46,699 nucleotides of DNA from Prevotellaceae bacterium UBA4332 (GTDB lineage Bacteria > Bacteroidota > Bacteroidia > Bacteroidales > Bacteroidaceae): the NCBI GenBank assembly GCA_002394365.1, contig DGTQ01000020.1:1-46699 (forward strand), read 5' to 3'. Numbering within the stretch: position 1 is the first letter of the stretch; each line of letters starts with the position of its first letter. Shown piece after piece: positions 13,410-21,783 of this stretch. The notes beneath the pieces are model-generated. The model did not search any database, was not told the DNA's origin, and was given only the letters and a program-made list of their open reading frames with translations. The position numbers and the translations under genes were made by a program.

Positions 13410-16049
13410 GTGACTGCAAAAGAAATAAGAGAGTCTTTCAAGAAATTCTTTGAAAGCAAAGAGCACCTCATCGTGCCATCTGCTCCTATGGTGGTGAAGG
13501 ACGACCCCACGCTGATGTTTACCAACGCTGGCATGAACCAGTTTAAGGACATCATTCTGGGTAATGCCACTCCAAAATGTCGTCGTCAGGCTGACACACA
13601 GAAGTGTCTGCGCGTGAGCGGTAAGCATAACGACCTGGAGGAGGTAGGACACGATACCTACCACCACACCATGTTTGAGATGCTGGGCAACTGGTCGTTT
13701 GGCGACTACTTCAAGAAGGAGGCTATCTCATGGGCGTGGGAATACATCGTTGACGTACTGAAGATAGACCCGAAAGACCTCTATGCAACCGTGTTTGAGG
13801 GTTCGCCAGAGGAAGGACTGTCTCGCGATGACGAGGCAGCAAGCATCTGGGAGCAGTTCCTGCCTAAGGACCACATCATAAATGGCAACAAGCATGACAA
13901 CTTCTGGGAAATGGGCGATACGGGTCCCTGCGGTCCTTGCTCTGAGATACACGTTGACTCTCGTTCGGCTGAGGAGAAGGCGAAGGTGCCAGGCAGGGAA
14001 CTGGTGAACAAGGACCACCCACAGGTTATCGAGATATGGAACCTTGTGTTCATGCAGTTTAACCGCAAGGCTGACGGTTCGCTCGAGGAACTGCCTGCAA
14101 AGGTCATCGACACAGGTATGGGTTTCGAGAGACTGGTACGCACACTGCAGGGCAAGACATCCAACTACGATACAGACGTATTCCAACCCCTCATCAAGGC
14201 TATGGCTGACATGGCTGGCTGCAAATATGGCGACGACGAGAAGAAGGACATAGCTCTTCGCGTAATCGTTGACCACCTCAGAGCTATCGCCTTCGCAATA
14301 GCCGACGGACAGTTGCCATCTAATGCTAAGGCTGGCTACGTGATACGCCGCATACTGCGCCGTGCAGTGCGCTACGGCTACACCTTCCTCGGACAGAAGG
14401 AGGCTTTCATCTACAAACTCGTGCCAACGCTGGTAGCTGAAATGGGCGATGCCTTCCCCGAACTGCCTGCACAGCAGAAGCTCATCATGAAGGTGATGCA
14501 GGAGGAGGAGAGCTCATTCCTGCGCACTCTGGAGAAGGGTATCGTGATGTTGCAGGACGTGATAGACGAGACAAAGAAGGCTGGCAAGACAGAGATAGCC
14601 GGCGACAAGGCGTTCACCCTGTTTGACACCTTCGGCTTCCCACTCGACCTCACAGAGCTCATCTGCCGCGAGCAGGGCATGACACTCGACGAAGAGGGCT
14701 TCAACAAGTGCATGGAGGAGCAGAAGAACCGTGCCCGCAACGCTGCTGAGGTGAAGCTGGGCGACTGGGTGATAGTCAACGGGAATGCGAACGAAGACGA
14801 AAGCGAAAACCTTTCTGACTTCGTGGGCTACGACTATACAGAATACCCTTGCCACATCGTGAAATACCGCGAGGTGAAGCAGAAGAAGGGCACGGCCTAT
14901 GAAATGATACTCGACCAGACTCCTTTCTACGGCGAGATGGGTGGCGAGATAGGCGACACTGGCGTGCTCGTTTCTGAGAACGAGGAAATAAAGGTGCTCG
15001 ACACGAAGAAGGAGAATGGTGTGTCAATACACATTGTTAATAAGATACCTGAGAATGTGGAGGCTGAATTCATGGCTTGCGTGGATACAGACCGCCGTCG
15101 CGCCATAGAGAGCAACCACACCTGTACCCACCTGCTCGATGAAGCGCTGAAAGAGGTGCTGGGCGACCACGTGGAGCAGAAGGGCTCACTGGTAACAGAC
15201 AAGGGCCTGCGCTTCGACTTCTCGCACTTTGAGAAAGTAACAGCAGAGCAACTGCGAGAGGTAGAGCATCTTATAAATAGCCGTATTCGCGAAAACATTC
15301 CTTTGCAGGAGTTCCGCGATACTCCTATTGAGGAGGCTAAGCAACTTGGCGCAATCGCACTCTTTGGCGAGAAATATGGCGACAAGGTACGCGTAGTGAA
15401 GTTTGGCAACTCTGTAGAGTTCTGTGGCGGATGCCACGCTAAGGCTACCGGTCAGATAGGCATGATGCGCATAATATCCGAGAGTTCGGTGGCTGCTGGT
15501 GTGCGCCGTATTGAGGCTATCACGGGTGAGCAGGTGGACAACATGCTCGACAGGATGCAGGACTTCATGACAGACCTGAAGTCTCTCTTCAATAACGCAC
15601 CAAACCTCATGCAAACGATAGAGAAGGCTATCAGTGACAACAAGGAATTGCAGGCACAGGTGGATGAGTTTAAGGCGCAGAAGGCAGCTCAGTTTAAGAA
15701 CGATCTCATCAATCAGGCTGTGAAGGTGAATGGCGTGAAGGTTATCTCGGGCGTAGTGCCTGTAGATGCACAGAACGCAAAAGATATGGTATTCCAGTTG
15801 CGTGCACAGTTTACAGACAATCTGCTGATAGCTCTCGGCAGTGTTTCTGCTAATAAGCCTACCCTCACCGTAGCATTCTCTGATGACCTTGTAAAGGCTG
15901 GCAAGAACGCAGGACAGATAGTACGTGAGGCTGGCAAGCTGATACAAGGTGGAGGCGGCGGACAACCACACTTCGCTACGGCTGGCGGCAAGAACCCTGA
16001 CGGACTGCAGGATGCCGTAAACAAGATAATCGAATTGGCACAGTTATAA
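13410..16049 (+). CDS. alaS: alanine--tRNA ligase
   Basis: An 879-residue cytosolic enzyme charging tRNA-Ala, of normal length. The class II core begins TAKEIRESFKKFFESKEH and includes the FTNAGMNQFKDIILG motif; the editing domain carries the zinc site HTCTHLL near 570 and CGGCHA near 674; the C-Ala domain ends with GGGGGQPHFATAGGKNPDG. Start is GTG at 13410; the N-terminus matches the family exactly there. A short acidic segment at about 457-467 (NGNANEDESEN), encoded by ACGAA-like repeats, may be a small insert. Own promoter and own terminator. Confidence 0.97.
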   Translation: MTAKEIRESFKKFFESKEHLIVPSAPMVVKDDPTLMFTNAGMNQFKDIILGNATPKCRRQADTQKCLRVSGKHNDLEEVGHDTYHHTMFEMLGNWSFGDYFKKEAISWAWEYIVDVLKIDPKDLYATVFEGSPEEGLSRDDEAASIWEQFLPKDHIINGNKHDNFWEMGDTGPCGPCSEIHVDSRSAEEKAKVPGRELVNKDHPQVIEIWNLVFMQFNRKADGSLEELPAKVIDTGMGFERLVRTLQGKTSNYDTDVFQPLIKAMADMAGCKYGDDEKKDIALRVIVDHLRAIAFAIADGQLPSNAKAGYVIRRILRRAVRYGYTFLGQKEAFIYKLVPTLVAEMGDAFPELPAQQKLIMKVMQEEESSFLRTLEKGIVMLQDVIDETKKAGKTEIAGDKAFTLFDTFGFPLDLTELICREQGMTLDEEGFNKCMEEQKNRARNAAEVKLGDWVIVNGNANEDESENLSDFVGYDYTEYPCHIVKYREVKQKKGTAYEMILDQTPFYGEMGGEIGDTGVLVSENEEIKVLDTKKENGVSIHIVNKIPENVEAEFMACVDTDRRRAIESNHTCTHLLDEALKEVLGDHVEQKGSLVTDKGLRFDFSHFEKVTAEQLREVEHLINSRIRENIPLQEFRDTPIEEAKQLGAIALFGEKYGDKVRVVKFGNSVEFCGGCHAKATGQIGMMRIISESSVAAGVRRIEAITGEQVDNMLDRMQDFMTDLKSLFNNAPNLMQTIEKAISDNKELQAQVDEFKAQKAAQFKNDLINQAVKVNGVKVISGVVPVDAQNAKDMVFQLRAQFTDNLLIALGSVSANKPTLTVAFSDDLVKAGKNAGQIVREAGKLIQGGGGGQPHFATAGGKNPDGLQDAVNKIIELAQL

Positions 16050-16067
16050 CGGGGTTCGATATGACGA

Positions 16068-16110
16068 TATATCGGAATATCGGAACATCGAAATATCGAA
16101 ATATCGAAAC
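16068..16110. repeat. AATATCGAA-type 9-base repeat
   Basis: About four to five degenerate units (ATATCGGA, ATATCGGA, ACATCGAA, ATATCGAA, ATATCGAA) lie between the alaS stop and the terminator hairpin. Confidence 0.8.
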
Positions 16111-16140
16111 AAAAAAGGCGCTCACGTTGAGCGCCTTTTT
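16111..16140. terminator. bidirectional intrinsic terminator
   Basis: AAAAAGGCGCTCA (16112-16124), CGT loop, TGAGCGCCTTTTT (16128-16140): a perfect 13 bp inverted repeat with A- and T-runs, serving convergent alaS and nagB. Confidence 0.9.
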
Positions 16141-16169
16141 ACTTTATACCTTATACTTTATACTTTTTA

Positions 16170-16961
16170 CTAAAGATTTCCCCTCTCCTTATCGAGGTAG
16201 TATTTATAAGTTCCTACGGTTAGTTCGTCACAAGCTGCCTCATCACAAACCACGATAGCGTGTGGGTGCATCTGGAGCATTGAAGATGTCCACTTGTGAG
16301 AAATATAGCCGTCTATACAGTGCTTGAGGGCACGTGCCTTGTTGTGACCACTGCATACGAGGAGCACTTCCTTAGCAGCCATAACAGTACCTATACCTAC
16401 GGTGAGAGCCTGCTTTGGCACGAGTTCGAGGTCGCCGTCGAAGAAGCGACTGTTGGCGTGGATAGTGTCTGTAGTAAGAGTCTTGATACGAGTCTTGCTG
16501 GAAAGAGACGAACCAGGTTCGTTGAAGGCAAGGTGTCCGTCAGGACCTACACCTCCCATGAAGAGGTCGATGCCGCCTGCTGCCTCAATAGACTTTTCAT
16601 AGTCCTCACACTCTTTTACGAGGTCCTTCGCATTGCCGTTTAGGATATGAACGTTCTCCTTCTTTATGTCAATATGATTGAAGAAGTTATTCCACATAAA
16701 AGAATGGTAAGACTCTGGGTGACCTTCTGGCAGATTGACATACTCGTCCATGTTGAACGTGATGACATTCTGGAAAGAAATCTCGCCAGCCTTGTTCTTC
16801 TTTATCAGTTCCTTATACAAGCCCAAGGGAGAGGAACCCGTAGGACATCCCAACTTGAAAGGCTTTTCTGGAGTTGGCTTTGCCTCTTTGATTCGGTTAG
16901 CAACGTAGTTAGCCGCCCATTTCGAGAGGGCGTCATAATTTGGTTCGATAATTACTCGCAT
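16170..16961 (-). CDS. nagB: glucosamine-6-phosphate deaminase
   Basis: A 263-residue enzyme converting glucosamine-6-phosphate to fructose-6-phosphate and ammonia, linking amino-sugar breakdown to glycolysis. The N-terminus MRVIIEPNYDALSKWAANYV, PTGSSPLGLYKEL (phosphate loop), FNMDEYVNL (catalytic Asp72 region), GGVGPDGHLAFNEPGSS (Asp/His) and the C-terminal TVGTYKYY match the family over its full length. It is a single gene with its own promoter and shares a terminator with alaS. No nagA lies in the window. Confidence 0.96.
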   Translation of the reverse strand: MRVIIEPNYDALSKWAANYVANRIKEAKPTPEKPFKLGCPTGSSPLGLYKELIKKNKAGEISFQNVITFNMDEYVNLPEGHPESYHSFMWNNFFNHIDIKKENVHILNGNAKDLVKECEDYEKSIEAAGGIDLFMGGVGPDGHLAFNEPGSSLSSKTRIKTLTTDTIHANSRFFDGDLELVPKQALTVGIGTVMAAKEVLLVCSGHNKARALKHCIDGYISHKWTSSMLQMHPHAIVVCDEAACDELTVGTYKYYLDKERGNL

Positions 16962-17007
16962 ACTTTTTATGTTATTAAGTTTGACATTAGCTCTGAGGAC
17001 CTGCTAC

Positions 17008-17038
17008 CAAAAGTAAGAAACGGAGGGGTTTCCCCAAA
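17008..17038 (-). promoter_or_regulatory. promoter of nagB
   Basis: Minus strand TTTG (17038-17035), 19 bases, TACTTTTG (17015-17008); the leader to ATG 16961 would be about 40 bases. Confidence 0.65.
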
Positions 17039-17067
17039 TTGTTTAATTATTAATTAGCTATTAGGAA

Positions 17068-18153
17068 TTAGCAAGTGCCGTAGTACTTAGCATACCACTG
17101 AGCAAAGGCACGCAAACCCTGGCGCAGAGGTGTTGCTGGCTTGAAACCGAAGTCTTGCTCCAAAGGTGTTGTGTCTGCATAGGTAACAGGCACGTCACCT
17201 GGCTGCATAGCCACGAGTTCCTTGTGAGCCTCAAAGTCATAGTCGGCTGGCAAAACTTTTGCCGCAATAAGCTCCTCTTGCAGGATGGTGACAAAGTCAA
17301 GGAGGTTTTCAGGTGAGTTATTGCCTATGTTATACACCTTATATGGCGGTATTGGCAGACCATCCTCACCATTCTGTTTCTCTGGAGCATGCTGCATGAT
17401 TCGCACTACTCCCTCAACGATGTCATCAACGAAGGTGAAATCACGCTTGCAGTGGCCGTAGTTGAATATCTGTATCGTCTTGCCCTCACGCAGTTTGTTG
17501 GTGAAACCAAAGTAAGCCATATCTGGACGACCTGCAGGACCATAAACGGTGAAGAAACGCAGACCTGTTGATGGAATATTATAAAGCTTGGAATAGGCAT
17601 GAGCCATGAGTTCGTTGCTCTTCTTTGTTGCTGCATAGAGAGAGACTGGATTATCCACCTTGTCATCTGTAGAGTAAGGCACTTTCTTGTTGCTGCCATA
17701 TACGGAAGAAGAAGAGGCATAAACCAAATGCTCAACCTCGTTGTGGCGACATGCCTCGAGAATATTATAAAAACCTACAAGGTTTGACTCTATGTAGGCA
17801 CCTGGATTGGTGATAGAATAACGCACACCAGCCTGTGCTGCAAGGTTTACCACCACAGCAGGCTTATAGTCGGCGAATATCTTGTCTATCAAGGGTTTGT
17901 CGGCAATATTGCCCTCGATGAAAACAAAAGGTTCCTTTACCTGTGTGTCAAGATTTTCTACCTGCTCCTTTATCTGTTGCAGGCGCTCTTTCTTGATGTT
18001 TACGTCATAGTAATCATTCATATTGTCTATGCCGACTACCTTTACTTCTTTCACGTCTGTGAAGATACGCTTTACAAGATTAGAGCCTATGAAACCAGCT
18101 GCACCAGTAACAAAAATTGTCTTGTTTTCTAAAGAAACGTTATATTGTAACAT
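17068..18153 (-). CDS. UDP-glucuronate 4-epimerase-like SDR
   Basis: A 361-residue extended short-chain dehydrogenase. It has the NAD motif GAAGFIGS at 17-24, the IDNMNDYYDVNIKKERL segment (42-58) typical of UDP-GlcA/UDP-GalA 4-epimerases (CapI/Uge), the catalytic Ser region YASSSSVYG and YAATKK (Tyr and Lys). It interconverts UDP-glucuronate and UDP-galacturonate, giving acidic sugars for capsule or other surface glycans. Last gene of the minus-strand polysaccharide operon, 74 bases after the kinase gene. Together with the kinase and nucleotidyltransferase upstream it would complete a uronic-acid salvage route. A UDP-glucose 4-epimerase role is less likely, since galE is at 26093-27121. Confidence 0.85.
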   Translation of the reverse strand: MLQYNVSLENKTIFVTGAAGFIGSNLVKRIFTDVKEVKVVGIDNMNDYYDVNIKKERLQQIKEQVENLDTQVKEPFVFIEGNIADKPLIDKIFADYKPAVVVNLAAQAGVRYSITNPGAYIESNLVGFYNILEACRHNEVEHLVYASSSSVYGSNKKVPYSTDDKVDNPVSLYAATKKSNELMAHAYSKLYNIPSTGLRFFTVYGPAGRPDMAYFGFTNKLREGKTIQIFNYGHCKRDFTFVDDIVEGVVRIMQHAPEKQNGEDGLPIPPYKVYNIGNNSPENLLDFVTILQEELIAAKVLPADYDFEAHKELVAMQPGDVPVTYADTTPLEQDFGFKPATPLRQGLRAFAQWYAKYYGTC

Positions 18154-18227
18154 AAGAATTGTAAACTATGAATAGTGAATTATGAATTGTAACTGCTTCA
18201 GCTCGATGCGCTTCTGCAAATAAAAAA

Positions 18228-19379
18228 TTATACAAACCTTGCGCCATCATCTGGCTTTACCCAGAATATTTTGAAACTGTTCTCGTATTCGGGGAACTGT
18301 GCAAGATACTGTTCTTTGAGAGCTTTGGCTATCTCTTCCTTGTATTGCGGATCTACTATAGCTATAACAGCACCCTTGAAGCCTGCACCAGAAAACCTGC
18401 CACCATATACACCTTGTAACTGGCGCATAATCTTGTAGATAGCTATTAGTTCTGGCGAACCGCACTCGTAGTTGTTCATTGACGACTCGCAGGAGTCAAA
18501 ACTCAGCTTGCCAAACAACTGCAGGTTTCCAGTCTCCCATGCAGTCACGCCCTGACGCACACGACGATACTCTGAGTAAAAATGCTCAGCACGCTTAGCA
18601 AAACGCGTCGGCATGATATCGCGAGTCTTGTCAAACTGGTCCTTTGGTATATCACGCAGGAATGTCTTGTCGAAAGTCTTCAATGGCTGATTCTGGTAAG
18701 CAAGGATATTCCAAGCAGCCGTCTTACATTCATAAACACGCAGGTTGTAGTCACTGTTTACCAAAGAGCGAGTGAGACCAGAGAAGAATATACCAATCTC
18801 AAACTCTGGCATATTGGGGTGCTTCTTTATCAAGCGGTAGTCGTTGCTATCGCAGTCAAGGAACAGCAGATGGTCTTTCTTGCTCAGCGCAATACAACTT
18901 TGGTCCAAGATACCATTGCTCAGTCCTATATATTCTCGCTCTGCCTCTGATGCTATCTGCACCACCTCAAAAGGACGCAGGCTAATGCCGTTAGCCTTAG
19001 CATAAGCCATAACATAAGCTACAAGCACAGCGGCTGAAGAACTCAAACCACCCACAGGCAAACTACCCTGCAAATAGCCGTCAATACCATGAGTCAACTC
19101 AAAACGCTTACGCAACGCATACTTGGCACCACGCGCATAGTCGCCCCATGCGTATTCTCTCACTTCTGTACGTTTCATGAGGTCTATGTGCACTTCTCCC
19201 TCAAAGGAACCGCTCGTAAGGTTTACCTGTGCGTCATCACGCACGTTGAACCACAGGTCGATACCCTTGTCTATGGCAAAGCCTGTAACTATACCATGCT
19301 GATGGTCCACATGCGCTCCTATGGGACAAACTCTGTATGGAGAGAATATATGATATGTAAAAGACTGTTCTTTTGACAT
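18228..19379 (-). CDS. GHMP sugar kinase, galacturonokinase-like
   Basis: A 383-residue galactokinase-fold kinase. The N-terminal signature reads SPYRVCPIGAHVDHQHG (13-29) instead of the galactokinase GRxNLIGEHxDYxxG; I recall the same SPYRICPLGAHIDHQGG form in the plant galacturonic acid kinase. The ATP loop GGLSSSAAVLVAYVMA (about 110-125) and the C-terminal GAGFKGAVIAIV motif are intact. Predicted reaction: galacturonate plus ATP to galacturonate-1-phosphate. Gap of 20 bases to the nucleotidyltransferase upstream and the UDP-uronate epimerase downstream support that. A plain galactokinase remains possible, but the signature and the neighbours point to a uronic acid. Confidence 0.75.
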   Translation of the reverse strand: MSKEQSFTYHIFSPYRVCPIGAHVDHQHGIVTGFAIDKGIDLWFNVRDDAQVNLTSGSFEGEVHIDLMKRTEVREYAWGDYARGAKYALRKRFELTHGIDGYLQGSLPVGGLSSSAAVLVAYVMAYAKANGISLRPFEVVQIASEAEREYIGLSNGILDQSCIALSKKDHLLFLDCDSNDYRLIKKHPNMPEFEIGIFFSGLTRSLVNSDYNLRVYECKTAAWNILAYQNQPLKTFDKTFLRDIPKDQFDKTRDIMPTRFAKRAEHFYSEYRRVRQGVTAWETGNLQLFGKLSFDSCESSMNNYECGSPELIAIYKIMRQLQGVYGGRFSGAGFKGAVIAIVDPQYKEEIAKALKEQYLAQFPEYENSFKIFWVKPDDGARFV

Positions 19380-19399
19380 AATATAGGATTTAGAGGTTT

Positions 19400-20140
19400 T
19401 TATTTTGTTACGCCGTACTTCTCACACGCCTCGTAATAGGTGTCAAGACTGCCAATGTCGAAACGCCTGGCATTCATCTTCCACGCATACATATCGGTAT
19501 GGTCAACCATATAGTGAGCAAGGTTGCCTGGAGCATCTTTTCCACAGCCATTCTCTACGGAATGACGCACGAGGTCGAGGTCTTTCTTCAGGTATATATA
19601 GAAAGGCGGTACAGCCCAGTGCGACTTTGGCTCCTGAGGTTTCTCTTCCATGTTGAGCACTTTGTTGTTCTCATCCATCACGATGACGCCAGTACGCTGA
19701 AGTTTTTCTATAGACGGTTGTTCGTGGCACATGAGGCACGAACCCTGCTTGCTGATAGCGAAATCTACGAAGTCCTTGAATGTGAAGAACAACAGATTAT
19801 CTGCTGCCACCAGGAGGATATCGTCATCAATGTGCAACTTATCCATAGCAAACAACAGATCACAAACGGCTCCGAGGCGTGTTTCGTTTGTTGACGTGCC
19901 ATCATCTACTATCGTTATAGGCTTGGAATAGTGTTGTTCCTTTGCCCATTCTTCAAAGATAGATACAAACTTATGATTTGTTATTATAACGTGCTCGTCT
20001 ATCTGTGGTATACAGTCGATGTCATCAAGCATTCTGCCGAGGATAGTGGAATCACCAATCTTCAACAGTGGCTTAGGAAAATTCTTCGTTAGTTCACCGA
20101 GCCTTGTGGCATATCCTGCTGCTACTACTATATTCTTCAT
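19400..20140 (-). CDS. sugar-1-phosphate nucleotidyltransferase
   Basis: A 246-residue NTP transferase with the Rossmann-like N-terminus MKNIVVAAGYATRLGELT and NFPKPLLKIG, an AADNLLF metal site near 105, EKPQEP near 160, and DIGSLDTYYEAC near the end. It joins a sugar phosphate to a nucleotide with release of pyrophosphate. The substrate is not visible in the sequence; placed directly before the galacturonokinase-like gene, uronate-1-phosphate to UDP-uronate is the simplest guess. It lies 14 bases after rmlA, in the same operon, and is only distantly similar to RmlA. Choline-phosphate cytidylyltransferase-like activity is an alternative. Confidence 0.8.
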   Translation of the reverse strand: MKNIVVAAGYATRLGELTKNFPKPLLKIGDSTILGRMLDDIDCIPQIDEHVIITNHKFVSIFEEWAKEQHYSKPITIVDDGTSTNETRLGAVCDLLFAMDKLHIDDDILLVAADNLLFFTFKDFVDFAISKQGSCLMCHEQPSIEKLQRTGVIVMDENNKVLNMEEKPQEPKSHWAVPPFYIYLKKDLDLVRHSVENGCGKDAPGNLAHYMVDHTDMYAWKMNARRFDIGSLDTYYEACEKYGVTK

Positions 20141-20154
20141 AAAAACAATTTGTA

Positions 20155-21060
20155 TTAGTCTAAGTTTCTTTGTCCGTAACGCTTCACCTCGTCAATAACC
20201 TGAAGGAGGTACTGCCCATACTGGTTCTTGAGCATAGGCTGTGCCAGTTCACGCATCTTCTGCTCGTCTATCCATCCCTTACGGTAAGCTATGCCTTCAA
20301 GACACGCTACCTTCAATCCCTGACGCTTTTCCAACACCTCTATGTATGTAGAAGCCTCTGAAAGAGAGTCATGCGTACCAGTATCAAGCCATGCAAAGCC
20401 CCTGCCGAGGGTTTGCACCTTCAGTTCCTTATCCTTGAGGAACCACTGGTTTACTGTCGTTATCTCATACTCACCACGAGCTGAAGGCTTTATCTTACTT
20501 GCTACGTCCACCACCTTGTTAGGATAAAAATACAAACCTACCACTGCATAGTTTGACTTAGGATGCTCGGGTTTCTCCTCAATAGAGAGGCAGTTACCCT
20601 CCTTATCAAACTCTGCCACGCCATAGCGCTCTGGGTCATGTACCCAATATCCGAACACGGTTGCCTTCTTCTCTTCTTCTGCTGTGCGCACAGCCTCCTG
20701 CAGCATCTTGGTGAAGCCGACACCCTGGAAGATGTTGTCGCCAAGGACAAGACAGACGCTATCGTTGCCTATGAAGTCTTTGCCTATGGTGAATGCCTGA
20801 GCGAGACCGTCAGGAGAAGGTTGCTCTGCATATTCGAAGCGTACCCCATAGTCGGAGCCATCACCGAGCAGACGCTTGAAACCTGGCAGGTCAAATGGAG
20901 TAGATATGATGAGTATCTCCCTGATACCAGCCAACATCAGCACCGATATTGGGTAGTAAATCATGGGTTTGTCATAGATAGGCATCAACTGCTTGGAGAT
21001 GCCTTTGGTGATTGGATAGAGGCGTGTGCCACTGCCTCCTGCTAAAACTATACCTTTCAT
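20155..21060 (-). CDS. rmlA: glucose-1-phosphate thymidylyltransferase
   Basis: A 301-residue enzyme making dTDP-glucose, first step of dTDP-rhamnose and related sugars. The frame extends further upstream, but MKGIVLAGGSGTRLYPITKG at ATG 21060 is the family N-terminus and lies 11 bases after the phosphatase stop. Conserved stretches: QLMPIYDKPMIYYPISVLML, VLGDNIFQG, EKPEHPKSNYAVVGLYFY and GFAWLDTGTHDSL. rmlB, C and D are not in this window, so the product is finished elsewhere. Operon member of the polysaccharide cluster. Confidence 0.95.
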   Translation of the reverse strand: MKGIVLAGGSGTRLYPITKGISKQLMPIYDKPMIYYPISVLMLAGIREILIISTPFDLPGFKRLLGDGSDYGVRFEYAEQPSPDGLAQAFTIGKDFIGNDSVCLVLGDNIFQGVGFTKMLQEAVRTAEEEKKATVFGYWVHDPERYGVAEFDKEGNCLSIEEKPEHPKSNYAVVGLYFYPNKVVDVASKIKPSARGEYEITTVNQWFLKDKELKVQTLGRGFAWLDTGTHDSLSEASTYIEVLEKRQGLKVACLEGIAYRKGWIDEQKMRELAQPMLKNQYGQYLLQVIDEVKRYGQRNLD

Positions 21061-21071
21061 AGTTATTTTTG

Positions 21072-21767
21072 TTATTTCGAAATTAGCTCTTCGAGTTGTT
21101 TTACACATTTGCGCGACAGTTTAGAGTCGAGGAACGACTTATATTGCTTCAGCGAATGGGTATCTGTGCCTGTTATGTCATAATAACCGTGACTGAGCAA
21201 CCACATAGCTTTTTTCTGCACCCTCGCGCCATACAGACCTCCTAACGCTGGCAGATTGAGTTGGAAACGTATGCGCTTTTCATGCAGTTTCTCGTAGTCC
21301 CTCTCCTCCATGTACTCATAACGACAGGGGTGAGCCAGAACTGGGTAAATCCCAGCCGACATAATGTCGTCAAGTATTCCATGCAGATTGTATGGCGGAG
21401 TGAAATAACTCGTCTCTACCAGTATGCTTTCCTTCATCAGTGGGAGCCGCTTTGCTCTGTCCAGAGAAAAGAAGGCATCGAGCATGTTTTCTGCTGCAAG
21501 AGAAATCTTTATGTCGCAATCGCCAAAATCAAGAGTATCAAAGAGTTCGCTCAGTTTCTCTGGAGTGTTGGGCATATCTTCCATCACATGAGGAGTAAAC
21601 AAAATTTCCTTAACCCCATGTTGTTGCATGAGATTAAGGATATCCATTGTAACAGCAAACTTCTGCACTCCATCATCTACCCCAGGAAGAAGATGGCTGT
21701 GATAGTCCTTATAGCCCTGTAAGAGCCCACTGTCACTTACTCTTATGGAAGAATTAAAGAAGAACAT
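21072..21767 (-). CDS. PHP-type tyrosine-protein phosphatase (CpsB/YwqE family)
   Basis: A 231-residue metal-dependent phosphatase. DYHSHLLPGVDDG at 21-33 is the first metal motif, with FTPHVMEDMPNTPEKL, AHPCRYEYM and GTDTHSL contributing further His/Asp ligands. In capsule systems this family dephosphorylates the BY-kinase, here the Wzc-like protein encoded 16 bases upstream, so the two probably cycle the tyrosine phosphorylation that sets polymer export. It lacks a signal peptide and should be cytosolic. It is not a low-molecular-weight Wzb-type phosphatase, as the CX5R motif is absent. Confidence 0.9.
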   Translation of the reverse strand: MFFFNSSIRVSDSGLLQGYKDYHSHLLPGVDDGVQKFAVTMDILNLMQQHGVKEILFTPHVMEDMPNTPEKLSELFDTLDFGDCDIKISLAAENMLDAFFSLDRAKRLPLMKESILVETSYFTPPYNLHGILDDIMSAGIYPVLAHPCRYEYMEERDYEKLHEKRIRFQLNLPALGGLYGARVQKKAMWLLSHGYYDITGTDTHSLKQYKSFLDSKLSRKCVKQLEELISK

Positions 21768-21783
21768 GCTTCCGCTTGCTTTT

